64,000 nucleotides of DNA from Trinickia caryophylli (GTDB taxonomy: Bacteria; Pseudomonadota; Gammaproteobacteria; Burkholderiales; Burkholderiaceae). The stretch spans positions 2,852,001 to 2,916,000 of the forward strand of contig NZ_CP139970.1 in NCBI RefSeq assembly GCF_034424545.1, in the 5' to 3' direction. The notes beneath the pieces were generated by a model. It made no database searches. It was not told where the DNA came from and worked only from the letters and a program-made list of their open reading frames with translations. Shown piece after piece: positions 1 to 8,021 of this stretch. How positions within the stretch are numbered: position 1 is the stretch's first letter; each line of letters starts with the position of its first letter. Made by a program: the position numbers and the translations under genes.

Positions 1-1
1 T

Positions 2-202
2 GGCGCGGCGCTGCTCGCGGCCATCGGCACCGGGCTCGCGAGCGAGGAAGAGGCGGCCCGCGGCTGGGTGACGCTGCGCGCGCATGCGAAGCCCGACGCG
101 GGCCGCCGTGCCGTGTACACGCGTCAATTCGAGGTTTACAAGCAACTTTACCCCGCGCTGCGGGATGCCATGCATCGGTTGCGCGACGTAACGCGGAACT
201 AG
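2..202 (+). CDS. C-terminal end of a FGGY carbohydrate kinase, probably xylulokinase (5' truncated)
   Basis: Only the last 66 codons are in the window; the gene enters from the left edge and stops at TAG 200-202. The tail contains the run YTRQFEVYKQLYPALRD, which is typical of the extreme C-terminus of xylulokinases and related FGGY sugar kinases. These phosphorylate a ketopentose with ATP in the cytoplasm. The preceding stretch (AALLAAIGTG) fits the glycine-rich segment of the second actin-like domain. The catalytic region lies outside the window, so the substrate cannot be read. It converges with the large minus-strand gene that ends 45 bp further on. Confidence 0.7.
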   Translation, partial: GAALLAAIGTGLASEEEAARGWVTLRAHAKPDAGRRAVYTRQFEVYKQLYPALRDAMHRLRDVTRN

Positions 203-246
203 GTCGGAGCGGGCATGCCCCGGAGGGCGGCGCCCCGTGCGCCGTC

Positions 247-2739
247 TCAGGACGCCCCGTGGCGGTTGCGGCCCAACCGGTACCGCCGCCTTTTGAGCCG
301 CCGGCTCGATCCCGCAAGCCGCTGCGCGCTGTTGGTGCGCTTCTGATTGCGATACCAGGCTGGGGCCGCGAGCAGGCTGATGCCTTCGCCCAGATCGTCC
401 GTGGGCAGAGCCGCTCGCCATACGCCGAATTCTCCGTTCGCGAGGCGGTAGTTGTCGAAATCCTTGTACTTGATCACGCCGGCGCTTGTCGCGCCGCTGT
501 ACTTTCTCGCCCACGCTTCTTCGGTGTCGATGATGGCACTGTCGATGCCGAATTTCTGAAATTGACCGGCAGTAACGTCCACCGCGTATTCAGGGCCGTC
601 GCCTTTCTTCGCCAGCACGACGAAATGATTATTCGGCATGTTGTACCGCACGTCGTGCGATGGCGAACTCCACAGGAACATGCCCCGAACGCGGGTCTGG
701 TAGCCTTTGCTTCTGAGTCGCGACACGACACGGCCGACAACGTACGCGCATTTCTCCCGTGGCTCCGCGAGGTGGCTCTGCAGCACGCTGTCGCTGTTCA
801 TGAGGTTGGTTATTTCCGTCAGGTCCTGCTCCACCTGAGGAGAGCGAGGCGCGGGTGGGCCATCCGCGAACGTCCTCACCGATTCGCTCGGCGTATCGAG
901 GATTTCATCGCCACCGGCGTCGCGCGCCTGCTGTCGTTGCTGCTGTCGTTGCGGGCGACGATGCCCGCCATCACCGCCTCTCCTCGCATCCGGCTTTGGG
1001 TCATGCCGGGGCGCCGCGCCACCCGCGTTCGGTTTGTCCGGCATTCCCCCCTCGTGCCTTCCGCCGGAATGGCTTACCTCGTCGGCGTTTCGAGCCAGAT
1101 TATGGGACTGTTGCCCCGGAAGGCGTTTTACGTTCTCGGCGTCGTCGACTTGAGAGACGAGTTTGCGGGCATCGCCGAACTTGTTCCACGCTTTGCGCCC
1201 CTTGCTCACCACCTTCACCATCCGTTTGCCGGCGGCGCCCACGTAGGGAATCAATTCCAGCCCGAAGTAAACAACGGCTGTTCCGTAGTTTCCCTCCCTC
1301 AGTTGCCGAATGACTTCATAAAACGGGATCGTGAGGTCTCGGAACAGATGGATCAACTGCTCGAGGTCGGTTTCGCCGCGTGCCAAGGCTTCCAATGGAC
1401 TCAGTGCCTCGTCGATGATTTCGTGAGTGCTGCGACGAAGGGCCTTTTTTACGCCGATATTGGATTTGGACGGCTTCAACGAAATATCTGTTTCCGAAGC
1501 CACGCGCTGGAAACTGTCGCCGAAAAAGAGGCGTGCGTTGAGCTTGAGCCAATCGTCACGTTCGTCGGGGTCGGACGGTAGTGAAATGACCATATCCCGA
1601 TGGCCGGGAACGATGGCGAAAAAGCGGCGTGCGCCGCCGTTTTCCACTTCGAGGATTTGCCCCAACGTTCCCGGCTGACCAGGATCGCCTCGCCCGAATA
1701 CCCCCAGCGCCTGGCGCATATTCGTCATCTCGCGTGCGTGCTTGTCGGTGGCGTAGACCGAATAGATCGTGGACTTGTCCGCCTGATGCACCCCGGCTGC
1801 GGCCAGCTTGTGCCAGGCCTCGTGGTAAGCCGACACCGCGGCTTCCTCGACATGAAGATCGAATTCGGCCTCGAAGAGCGCATCCAGGTCGGGCATATCG
1901 TTCAGCTCGGCCGGCTTCGTTCGGAACAGGACCGGTGCTTTGACGATCTGATCGTCCAGCAAAATGTCGATCAGCGCCATCTGGTGCTCCACTTGGCTCT
2001 CTCCGCCGCCGGGCACGTCCTCGCCCGTTGGATAGCGGTCTGTGACTGTGTACATTTTGTGCGGATCGAGACCGCGTTCGCGGAGCAACTGCTTGCCGAG
2101 TTGACGCCTCGTCGGTACCGTGCTCGCGGCCTTGTTCAGAAAAGAGTGGTCGCTGCCGGACAGGAACGGGCGGGTGCGATGGGAGCCGGGGCCCGGCCGA
2201 AGATCGTGCCGCGCATTGCGAGGTATCCGAGCCGCGCGAAGGGCGTCCGCTTCGTCCGCCGCGCCGGACGCCATGCGCTCGAACTCCGCCGCGGTCATAC
2301 CCGTGGTTGCTGATCTCGCGAATTTCGCCGGGGGCTTCGGTACGCCGCCGGTCGTTGCCGCGGCGGGGGGGCTCCCCGCTTGCGCAACCGATTGCGCATC
2401 CGCAGCACTTTTATTCGATTTGCCATCCTCTCTCGGCCCCGGCTCGCTCGAGGTCATGCCGAGCCCCCGTCGCAAGCTCATTTCCTGCTGAGCTTCGACG
2501 ACGTACTCGCTGATGAGCATCGCGAGGATCAAAGTGGTGAGCAACGTGGGCTGGCGAGGCTCCGCGGCTGGCGGCCTGCCGTGCCGAATGCGGCGAGGGT
2601 ATTGCCGCACCCATTGACCGCTTTGTTCGTTCGCGAGGCGCCGGGCATCCAGTTCTGCCGGTTTGCTCGTTTTATGGATTCCCCGGCTCTTGGTTCCCTT
2701 CTCGCTATTGGGCGGTTTCAGGTTTGCGTGCCTGCTCAT
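247..2739 (-). CDS. Putative toxin/effector with a C-terminal Cys-His-Asp (PMT C3/papain-like deamidase type) domain
   Basis: An 830-aa protein I cannot assign to a named gene. Residues 1-65 are basic and polar, 66-80 hydrophobic (LTTLILAMLISEYVV), and 90-180 low-complexity. A middle part around 470-505 has a hydrophobic segment (YFGLELIPYVGAAGK) of the kind seen in dermonecrotic-toxin-like bacterial proteins. After a Gly/Pro/Gln/Arg-rich linker (about 550-640) comes a compact domain with C664 (EKCAYVVGRV), H705 (NNHFVVLA) and D721 (YAVDVTAG). This order and spacing (41 and 16 residues) is close to the catalytic triad of Pasteurella multocida toxin (C1165, H1205, D1220). That enzyme deamidates a glutamine of G-protein alpha subunits. 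I infer a secreted deamidase or cysteine-protease-fold effector. No secretion genes, immunity gene or signal peptide are seen nearby. The start follows a GGGAG-like ribosome site. Confidence 0.6.
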   Translation of the reverse strand: MSRHANLKPPNSEKGTKSRGIHKTSKPAELDARRLANEQSGQWVRQYPRRIRHGRPPAAEPRQPTLLTTLILAMLISEYVVEAQQEMSLRRGLGMTSSEPGPREDGKSNKSAADAQSVAQAGSPPAAATTGGVPKPPAKFARSATTGMTAAEFERMASGAADEADALRAARIPRNARHDLRPGPGSHRTRPFLSGSDHSFLNKAASTVPTRRQLGKQLLRERGLDPHKMYTVTDRYPTGEDVPGGGESQVEHQMALIDILLDDQIVKAPVLFRTKPAELNDMPDLDALFEAEFDLHVEEAAVSAYHEAWHKLAAAGVHQADKSTIYSVYATDKHAREMTNMRQALGVFGRGDPGQPGTLGQILEVENGGARRFFAIVPGHRDMVISLPSDPDERDDWLKLNARLFFGDSFQRVASETDISLKPSKSNIGVKKALRRSTHEIIDEALSPLEALARGETDLEQLIHLFRDLTIPFYEVIRQLREGNYGTAVVYFGLELIPYVGAAGKRMVKVVSKGRKAWNKFGDARKLVSQVDDAENVKRLPGQQSHNLARNADEVSHSGGRHEGGMPDKPNAGGAAPRHDPKPDARRGGDGGHRRPQRQQQRQQARDAGGDEILDTPSESVRTFADGPPAPRSPQVEQDLTEITNLMNSDSVLQSHLAEPREKCAYVVGRVVSRLRSKGYQTRVRGMFLWSSPSHDVRYNMPNNHFVVLAKKGDGPEYAVDVTAGQFQKFGIDSAIIDTEEAWARKYSGATSAGVIKYKDFDNYRLANGEFGVWRAALPTDDLGEGISLLAAPAWYRNQKRTNSAQRLAGSSRRLKRRRYRLGRNRHGAS

Positions 2740-2967
2740 GATTCGGAACTCCCGTGGCGCAGGCGCCTCTTACGGGCCCGCTCCGCGTTGAACGTCGGGC
2801 TACCCACGTCGGCTACCCATCAATAGCACCAGCCTCGCCGGCCACGTACTAGCACTTCTAACTGGCGAGCGGCTTTGCCTCGCACGTCCGACGAATACGC
2901 CCTGCCGGTCAACCGGATGTCGACCGGATGTCGCTCCCGCCCGTGGCACGACGTTATGCCGAGGGTG

Positions 2968-3003
2968 GATACGATCGTAACAAGCTATTGTCACGATCGT
3001 ATC
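2968..3003. promoter_or_regulatory. 36-bp near-perfect dyad, candidate operator of the deoC operon
   Basis: Left arm GATACGATCGTAACAA, centre GCTA, right arm TTGTCACGATCGTATC: 15 of 16 positions pair. The right arm covers the -35 element of the promoter reading toward deoC, so a repressor bound here would block transcription. The obvious candidate is the DeoR-family protein encoded at the other end of the operon (inference). The 11-base half-site GATACGATCGT occurs again at 9252-9262, inside the start of the binding-protein gene. Confidence 0.6.
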
Positions 3004-3016
3004 GGCGGTATAGGAT
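2988..3016 (+). promoter_or_regulatory. Sigma-70 type promoter for the deoC operon
   Basis: TTGTCA at 2988-2993 and TAGGAT at 3011-3016 are separated by exactly 17 bases. Together they form a good vegetative promoter about 50 bp upstream of deoC. The -35 box lies inside the right arm of the dyad at 2968-3003. Confidence 0.5.
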
Positions 3017-3073
3017 GTTTGCCAACAAGCGTTCAGCATTTGTCGTGCTTTCGCACATTTGTGGCCGATTCCT

Positions 3074-4078
3074 ATGTCCGAAGCTTCCCATCAGCCGGTG
3101 GTTGCGCTGCGCGGCGCCCCGTTGGCGTATGCATCCCGCAACGCCGGCGTGCCGTTCGATGCCACGTGGTTCGATACGCTGCGCGTGAACGCGTCGGCGG
3201 TCGAGCGCCGCACAGCCACGCTCGGCACGCGCCGCGCCGTCAAGAAGGATGCGCAGGCAGCATGGCTCCTCAAAGCGATCACCTGCATCGATCTCACGAC
3301 GCTGAGCGGCGACGACACCGAAGGCCGTGTGAGACGCCTTTGCGCGAAGGCGCGCCGGCCCGTGCGTGACGACATCCTCGCGGCGCTCGGCCTCGGCGAC
3401 GCATCGATCGCGACGGGTGCCGTCTGCGTCTATCACCGGTTCGTCGCGGCCGCGGTGGATGCCCTCAGCGGCAGCGGCATTCCCGTGGCGGCAGTTTCCA
3501 CGGGCTTTCCGGCGGGGCTCAGTCCGCATGCGCTCAAGCTCAAGGAGATCGAGGCCTCGGTGGCTGACGGCGCCGCGGAGATCGATATCGTCGTGACCCG
3601 CGAGCATGTGCTGACCGGAGACTGGCTAGCGCTTTACGACGAGGTGCGCGAGTTTCGCGCGGCCTGCGGCCCGGCGCACCTGAAGGCGATTCTCGCCACG
3701 GGCGATATCCGGACGCTGTCGAATGTCGCCAAGGCATCGATGGTCTGCATGATGGCCGGCGCCGATTTCATCAAGACGTCCACTGGCAAGGAAAGCGTCA
3801 ATGCGACGCTCGGCGTTTCGCTCGTCATGGCGCGCATGATCCGCGAGTACGGAGAGCGCACGGGCGCCAAAGTGGGTTTCAAGCCGGCCGGCGGCGTCTC
3901 GACCGCCAAATCGGCGCTTGCCTATCAGATTCTCATGAAGGAGGAGCTCGGCCGTGCATGGCTCGAGCCTGCGCTCTTCCGAATTGGTGCATCGAGCCTG
4001 CTTGCCGATATCGAGCGTCAGCTCGAGCACCATGTGAGCGGCCGATACTCGGCCTTCAACCGTCATCCCGTAGCCTGA
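3074..4078 (+). CDS. deoC: Deoxyribose-phosphate aldolase DeoC
   Basis: This 334-aa cytosolic aldolase splits 2-deoxy-D-ribose-5-phosphate into acetaldehyde and glyceraldehyde-3-phosphate through a Schiff base. The Schiff-base lysine is in DFIKTSTGK (K234), the second active-site lysine in GFKPAGG (K270) and the proton-relay aspartate in EIDIVV (D171). The length matches the longer DERA form rather than the 250-260-aa form of E. coli. ATG 3074 is chosen over an in-frame TTG 15 bp upstream; neither has a clear Shine-Dalgarno. It is the first gene of an operon whose next gene encodes an aldehyde dehydrogenase, which fits disposal of the acetaldehyde. A 36-bp dyad overlaps its promoter. Confidence 0.95.
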   Translation: MSEASHQPVVALRGAPLAYASRNAGVPFDATWFDTLRVNASAVERRTATLGTRRAVKKDAQAAWLLKAITCIDLTTLSGDDTEGRVRRLCAKARRPVRDDILAALGLGDASIATGAVCVYHRFVAAAVDALSGSGIPVAAVSTGFPAGLSPHALKLKEIEASVADGAAEIDIVVTREHVLTGDWLALYDEVREFRAACGPAHLKAILATGDIRTLSNVAKASMVCMMAGADFIKTSTGKESVNATLGVSLVMARMIREYGERTGAKVGFKPAGGVSTAKSALAYQILMKEELGRAWLEPALFRIGASSLLADIERQLEHHVSGRYSAFNRHPVA

Positions 4079-4093
4079 TCGAGCCCACCAGCG

Positions 4094-6517
4094 ATGAGCG
4101 TTGCCGAATATTTTTCTTCGATGGAGTACGGTCCCGCCCCCGAGGACGACGGTCCCGCGCGCGAGTGGCTCGCGCAGCATGGTGCCGTGTTCGGGCATTT
4201 CGTCGACGGCGCATGGCGTGCGCCGGCCTCGGGCGGGACGTTCGAGGTTTACGCGCCGGCCACGGGCGACATGCTCGCGCGCGTAGCGCAAGGCGACGCG
4301 GCCGACGTCGATGCCGCCGTGGCCGCGGCGCGCGCCGTGCAGCCGGGCTGGCAGGCGGCCGGCGGCGCGGTGCGTGCGCGGCATCTCTACGCGCTCTCGC
4401 GCATGGTGCAGCGCCACAGCCGGCTTTTCGCCGTGCTCGAGGCGCTCGACAACGGCAAGCCGATTCGCGAAACGCGCGACATCGACATCCCGCTCGTCGC
4501 ACGCCACTTTCTGCATCACGCGGGCTGGGCGCAGTTGCAGGAAAGCGAGTTCAGGCAATGGTCGCCGCTCGGGGTCATCGGTCAGATCGTCCCGTGGAAC
4601 TTCCCGCTGCTGATGCTCGCGTGGAAGATCGCCCCCGCGATCGCGCTCGGCAATTGCGTCGTGCTGAAGCCCGCGGAATACACGCCGCTCACGGCGCTCC
4701 TTTTCGCCGAACTGGCGCGGCGCGCGGGGCTGCCACACGGCGTGCTCAACGTGGTGACGGGCGACGGCCGCACGGGCGCCGCGCTCGTCGATCACCCGGG
4801 CGTCGACAAGATCGCATTCACCGGTTCGACCGAGGTCGGCCGGCTCATTCGTCAGGCCACGGCCGGCTCGGGCAAGTCGCTTACGCTCGAGCTCGGCGGT
4901 AAGTCGCCCTTCATCGTTTTCGACGATGCCGATCTCGATGCCGCCGTCGAGGGCGTCGTCGACGCGATCTGGTTCAACCAGGGCCAAGTCTGCTGCGCCG
5001 GGTCGCGTCTGCTCGTGCAGGAGGGAATCGAAGCCCGCTTCATCGCCAAGCTCAAGCGCCGGATGGCGACGCTGCGCGTCGGTCCTTCGCTCGACAAGGG
5101 CATCGACATGGGTGCGGTCGTGGACGCGGTCCAACTCGCGCGGATCGATGCGCTCGTGGAGGCGGGCCGGCGCGAGGGCTGCACGATCTGGCAGCCGCCC
5201 GGGCTCGCCTTGCCGCGCGAAGGTCTGTTCTATCCGCCGACGCTCGCAACGGGCGTGGCGCCGGCTTCGACGCTCGCGCAAGAGGAAATTTTCGGACCGG
5301 TGCTCGCGGCAATGAGCTTTCGCACGCCCGACGAGGCCGTCGCGCTCGCCAACGATACGCGCTATGGGCTCGCGGCGAGCATCTGGAGCGAGACGATCGG
5401 GCGCGCGCTCGATATCGCGCCGCGGCTCGCCTGCGGCGTCGTCTGGGTCAACGCGACGAATCTTTTTGACGCGGCAGTCGGCTTCGGCGGCTATCGCGAG
5501 TCGGGCTACGGCCGCGAAGGCGGGCGCGAAGGCGTCTACGAATATCTGAAGCCGCCCGGCTTCGGCAACGCACCGTTGCGGGGCAGGCGGCAGCCGGTCG
5601 CGCACGATGCATCGGCTGCGCGCGGCGAAGGGGGCGGCGAAGGGGACGTTGGGGGTGCGAGCGCGGGTGTCGAAAGCATCGACCGAACCGCGAAGCTCTA
5701 CATAGGCGGCAAGCAAGTCCGGCCCGATAGTGGTTACACGCGGTCTGTTCATGCTCCCGATGGCCGTTGCGTGGGCGAGGTCGGCGACGGCAACCGCAAG
5801 GACATTCGCGATGCCGTCGCGGCCGCGCGCGATGCCGTCAAATGGTCGGGCACGAGCGCCCATGGGCGTGCACAGGTGCTTTACTATCTCGCCGAGAATC
5901 TCGCCGCGCGCGCCGACGAATTCGCGCGGCAACTCGCGCGGCGCACGGGCGCGAGCCTCGAGGAAGGTGCCCGTGAAGTGGAGACCGCGATCGCGCGCCT
6001 GTTTACTTATGCCGCCTGGGCCGACAAGTTCGACGGCGCCGTGCACACGCCGCCGCTGCGCGGCGTGGCGCTCGCGATGCACGAGCCGATGGGCGTGATC
6101 GGCATCGCCTGCCCCGACGAGGCGCCGCTCGCCGCATTCGTTTCGCTCGTCGCGCCGGCGCTCGCGCTCGGCAATCGGGTGGTGGTGCTGCCGAGCGAGG
6201 CGTGTCCGCTGATGGCGACGGATTTCTATCAGGTCGTCGAGACCTCGGACGTGCCAGCCGGCGTGCTCAATATCGTGACGGGTGCGCGCAGCGCGCTGCT
6301 GCCGGCGCTGGCAAGCCACGACGACGTCGACGCACTCTGGTGCTTCGGCCTCGCCGAGGAGTCGGCGCTCGTCGAGCGTGCCTCGGTCGGCAACCTGAAG
6401 CGTACGTTCGTCGACTACGGCAGGCGGCTCGACTGGTTCGATACGGCAACCGAGGGTTTGCCGTTCTTGCGTCAGGCGACGCAAGTCAAGAATATCTGGA
6501 TTCCGTACGGCGACTGA
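4094..6517 (+). CDS. Two-domain aldehyde dehydrogenase of the ALDH16 type
   Basis: An 807-aa fusion of two aldehyde dehydrogenase domains. The first (about 30-490) is complete: PWNFPLL at about 167-173, general-base glutamate in LELGGK (E266) and catalytic cysteine in GQVCCAGSR (C300). After a Gly/Ser-rich linker (about 500-530) a second domain (about 535-790) keeps the fold but has no GQxC cysteine and is shorter. This is the architecture of ALDH16, in which the second domain is non-catalytic and structural. Placed 15 bp after deoC, the enzyme probably oxidises the acetaldehyde that DeoC releases to acetate with NAD(P)+ (inference). An alternative is oxidation of another sugar-derived aldehyde. 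Confidence 0.85.
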   Translation: MSVAEYFSSMEYGPAPEDDGPAREWLAQHGAVFGHFVDGAWRAPASGGTFEVYAPATGDMLARVAQGDAADVDAAVAAARAVQPGWQAAGGAVRARHLYALSRMVQRHSRLFAVLEALDNGKPIRETRDIDIPLVARHFLHHAGWAQLQESEFRQWSPLGVIGQIVPWNFPLLMLAWKIAPAIALGNCVVLKPAEYTPLTALLFAELARRAGLPHGVLNVVTGDGRTGAALVDHPGVDKIAFTGSTEVGRLIRQATAGSGKSLTLELGGKSPFIVFDDADLDAAVEGVVDAIWFNQGQVCCAGSRLLVQEGIEARFIAKLKRRMATLRVGPSLDKGIDMGAVVDAVQLARIDALVEAGRREGCTIWQPPGLALPREGLFYPPTLATGVAPASTLAQEEIFGPVLAAMSFRTPDEAVALANDTRYGLAASIWSETIGRALDIAPRLACGVVWVNATNLFDAAVGFGGYRESGYGREGGREGVYEYLKPPGFGNAPLRGRRQPVAHDASAARGEGGGEGDVGGASAGVESIDRTAKLYIGGKQVRPDSGYTRSVHAPDGRCVGEVGDGNRKDIRDAVAAARDAVKWSGTSAHGRAQVLYYLAENLAARADEFARQLARRTGASLEEGAREVETAIARLFTYAAWADKFDGAVHTPPLRGVALAMHEPMGVIGIACPDEAPLAAFVSLVAPALALGNRVVVLPSEACPLMATDFYQVVETSDVPAGVLNIVTGARSALLPALASHDDVDALWCFGLAEESALVERASVGNLKRTFVDYGRRLDWFDTATEGLPFLRQATQVKNIWIPYGD

Positions 6518-6581
6518 GGCCTCGTACCCTGACCGAAGGCCGAAGCGCACGACGGCAAGCCCATAGAACGGAGGAGACAAC

Positions 6582-7055
6582 GTGCTGAAGAACCTGGACC
6601 CGCTCTTGAACGCCGACGTCCTGCACGCGCTACGCGCGATGGGGCATGGCGACGAAGTGGTCGTCTGCGATGCGAATTTTCCCGCCGACGCCGTGGCGCG
6701 CGACACGACGCTCGGCCGGCTGCTGCGCATGGATGGCGTGGACTCGGCGCGTGCCGTGAGCGCGGTGCTGTCCGTGCTGCCGCTCGATACCTTCGTCGAG
6801 GCGCCGGCTATGCGCATGGAAGTGGTCGGCGATCCATCGGCCCTGCCGGCCGTGCAGCGAGAGGCTCAGGCCGAGGTCGACGCCGCCGAGGGCCGCCCGG
6901 TGCCGTTTGCGTCGATCGAGCGCCATGCGTTTTATGCGCGTGCCCGCAAGGCTTACTGCGTGATCGCCACGGGCGAGACGCGCGGCTATGGCTGCTTCGT
7001 CTTCACGAAGGGCGTGATTCTCGCGCCGGATGCCCCGAAGGAGCGCACGCTATGA
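6582..7055 (+). CDS. RbsD/FucU-family sugar mutarotase
   Basis: This 157-aa protein interconverts anomers of a sugar so that the kinase or transporter receives the right form. The N-terminus carries the family pattern with H22 and D30 (GHGDEVVVCDANFP) and the C-terminus has the conserved YGCFVFTKG ending. Length and sequence are closer to FucU (about 140-150 aa) than to classic RbsD. Translation starts at GTG 6582 behind a strong GGAGGAG site. The stop overlaps the start of the kinase gene by 4 bp, so the two are translationally coupled. In this operon the substrate is probably deoxyribose or ribose (inference). Confidence 0.85.
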   Translation: MLKNLDPLLNADVLHALRAMGHGDEVVVCDANFPADAVARDTTLGRLLRMDGVDSARAVSAVLSVLPLDTFVEAPAMRMEVVGDPSALPAVQREAQAEVDAAEGRPVPFASIERHAFYARARKAYCVIATGETRGYGCFVFTKGVILAPDAPKERTL

Positions 7056-7990
7056 GCGGGCGCGTCGTCATCCTCGGCATCTATGTGACGGACCTCGCGT
7101 TTCGCGCGGGGCGCATGCCGCTCATCGGTGAAACGATTGCCGGCTCCGCGTTCGCGATGGGGCCGGGCGGCAAGGGTTCGAACCAGGCCGTCGCCGCGGC
7201 GCGCGCCGGGGCCGACGTCGTTTTTTGCACGCGCGTCGGTAATGATGCGTTCGGCGACATCGCGCGTGCGACCTGGAACGCCGAGGGCATCGTCGCCCGC
7301 ACCGGGGCCGCCGACGGTCTCGCCACGGGGGCGGCGCATATCTTCGTCGAAGAGGGCACGGGCGCGAACGCGATCATCGTGGCGTCCGGTGCGGCCGGCG
7401 CCATGGACGCCGGAGATGCCGACGCCATCGAAGCCGACATCGCCTCGGCGCAGGTTTTCGTGACGCAGCTCGAGCAGCCCGTCGCCGCGGCCCGCCGCGG
7501 CCTCGAGCTCGCACGCCGGCACGGTGTAACCACCGTTCTCAATCCGGCGCCCGCGTTGCCGCTGTCCGACGATATCTTCACCCTGTGCGACTACCTCACG
7601 CCGAACGAAACCGAAGCGGCGGCGCTGACCGGCATCGAGGTCGGCACCGCCGACGATGCGCGCCGCGCGGCCGATGTCCTGCTGGGCAAGGGCGTAGGGA
7701 CGGTGATCGTCACGCTCGGCGAAGCCGGCGCGCTTTACCATTCGCGCGAGGCGTCGCTGCTCGTGCCGGCGTACCGCTGCGGTGCCGTCGTGGAAACGGC
7801 GGGCGCGGGGGATGGTTTCACGGGAGGCTTCGCGGCCGCGCTCGCGCGGGGGGCCGAGCCCGTCGAGGCGGTTCGATTCGGCTGCGCGCTCGCCGGCATC
7901 TCGGTGACGCGCGCGGGCACGGCGCCGTCGATGCCGCATGCGGCCGAAATCGAGGCGCTGCTCGCCGCGCAGGCGGCGGCCGTGCGATGA
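7052..7990 (+). CDS. rbsK: PfkB/ribokinase-family sugar kinase (ribokinase or deoxyribokinase)
   Basis: A 312-aa ATP-dependent kinase phosphorylating a pentose at C5. PfkB signatures are visible: the N-terminal GGKGSNQAVAAARAG (about 40-54) and the C-terminal ETAGAGDGFTGGFAAAL with the catalytic aspartate of GAGD near residue 253. It overlaps the mutarotase gene by 4 bp. With DeoC in the same operon, the kinase would have to make deoxyribose-5-phosphate for the pathway to close. I therefore favour deoxyribokinase activity, although sequence alone does not separate this from ribokinase. Confidence 0.85.
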   Translation: MSGRVVILGIYVTDLAFRAGRMPLIGETIAGSAFAMGPGGKGSNQAVAAARAGADVVFCTRVGNDAFGDIARATWNAEGIVARTGAADGLATGAAHIFVEEGTGANAIIVASGAAGAMDAGDADAIEADIASAQVFVTQLEQPVAAARRGLELARRHGVTTVLNPAPALPLSDDIFTLCDYLTPNETEAAALTGIEVGTADDARRAADVLLGKGVGTVIVTLGEAGALYHSREASLLVPAYRCGAVVETAGAGDGFTGGFAAALARGAEPVEAVRFGCALAGISVTRAGTAPSMPHAAEIEALLAAQAAAVR

Positions 7991-8021
7991 CGCCACCCTT
8001 CATTGTCGTGAGGAGCGCATG

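Noticed and set aside
2740..2870. hrpII/PIP-type box upstream of the effector gene
   Set aside because: No TTCG-N16-TTCG arrangement was found on the minus strand, so type III control is not claimed.
3626..6817. Very long antisense open frame opposite deoC and the aldehyde dehydrogenase
   Set aside because: Its translation is Arg/Ala-rich without domain features, and the plus strand holds two clear enzymes. It is a by-product of high GC.
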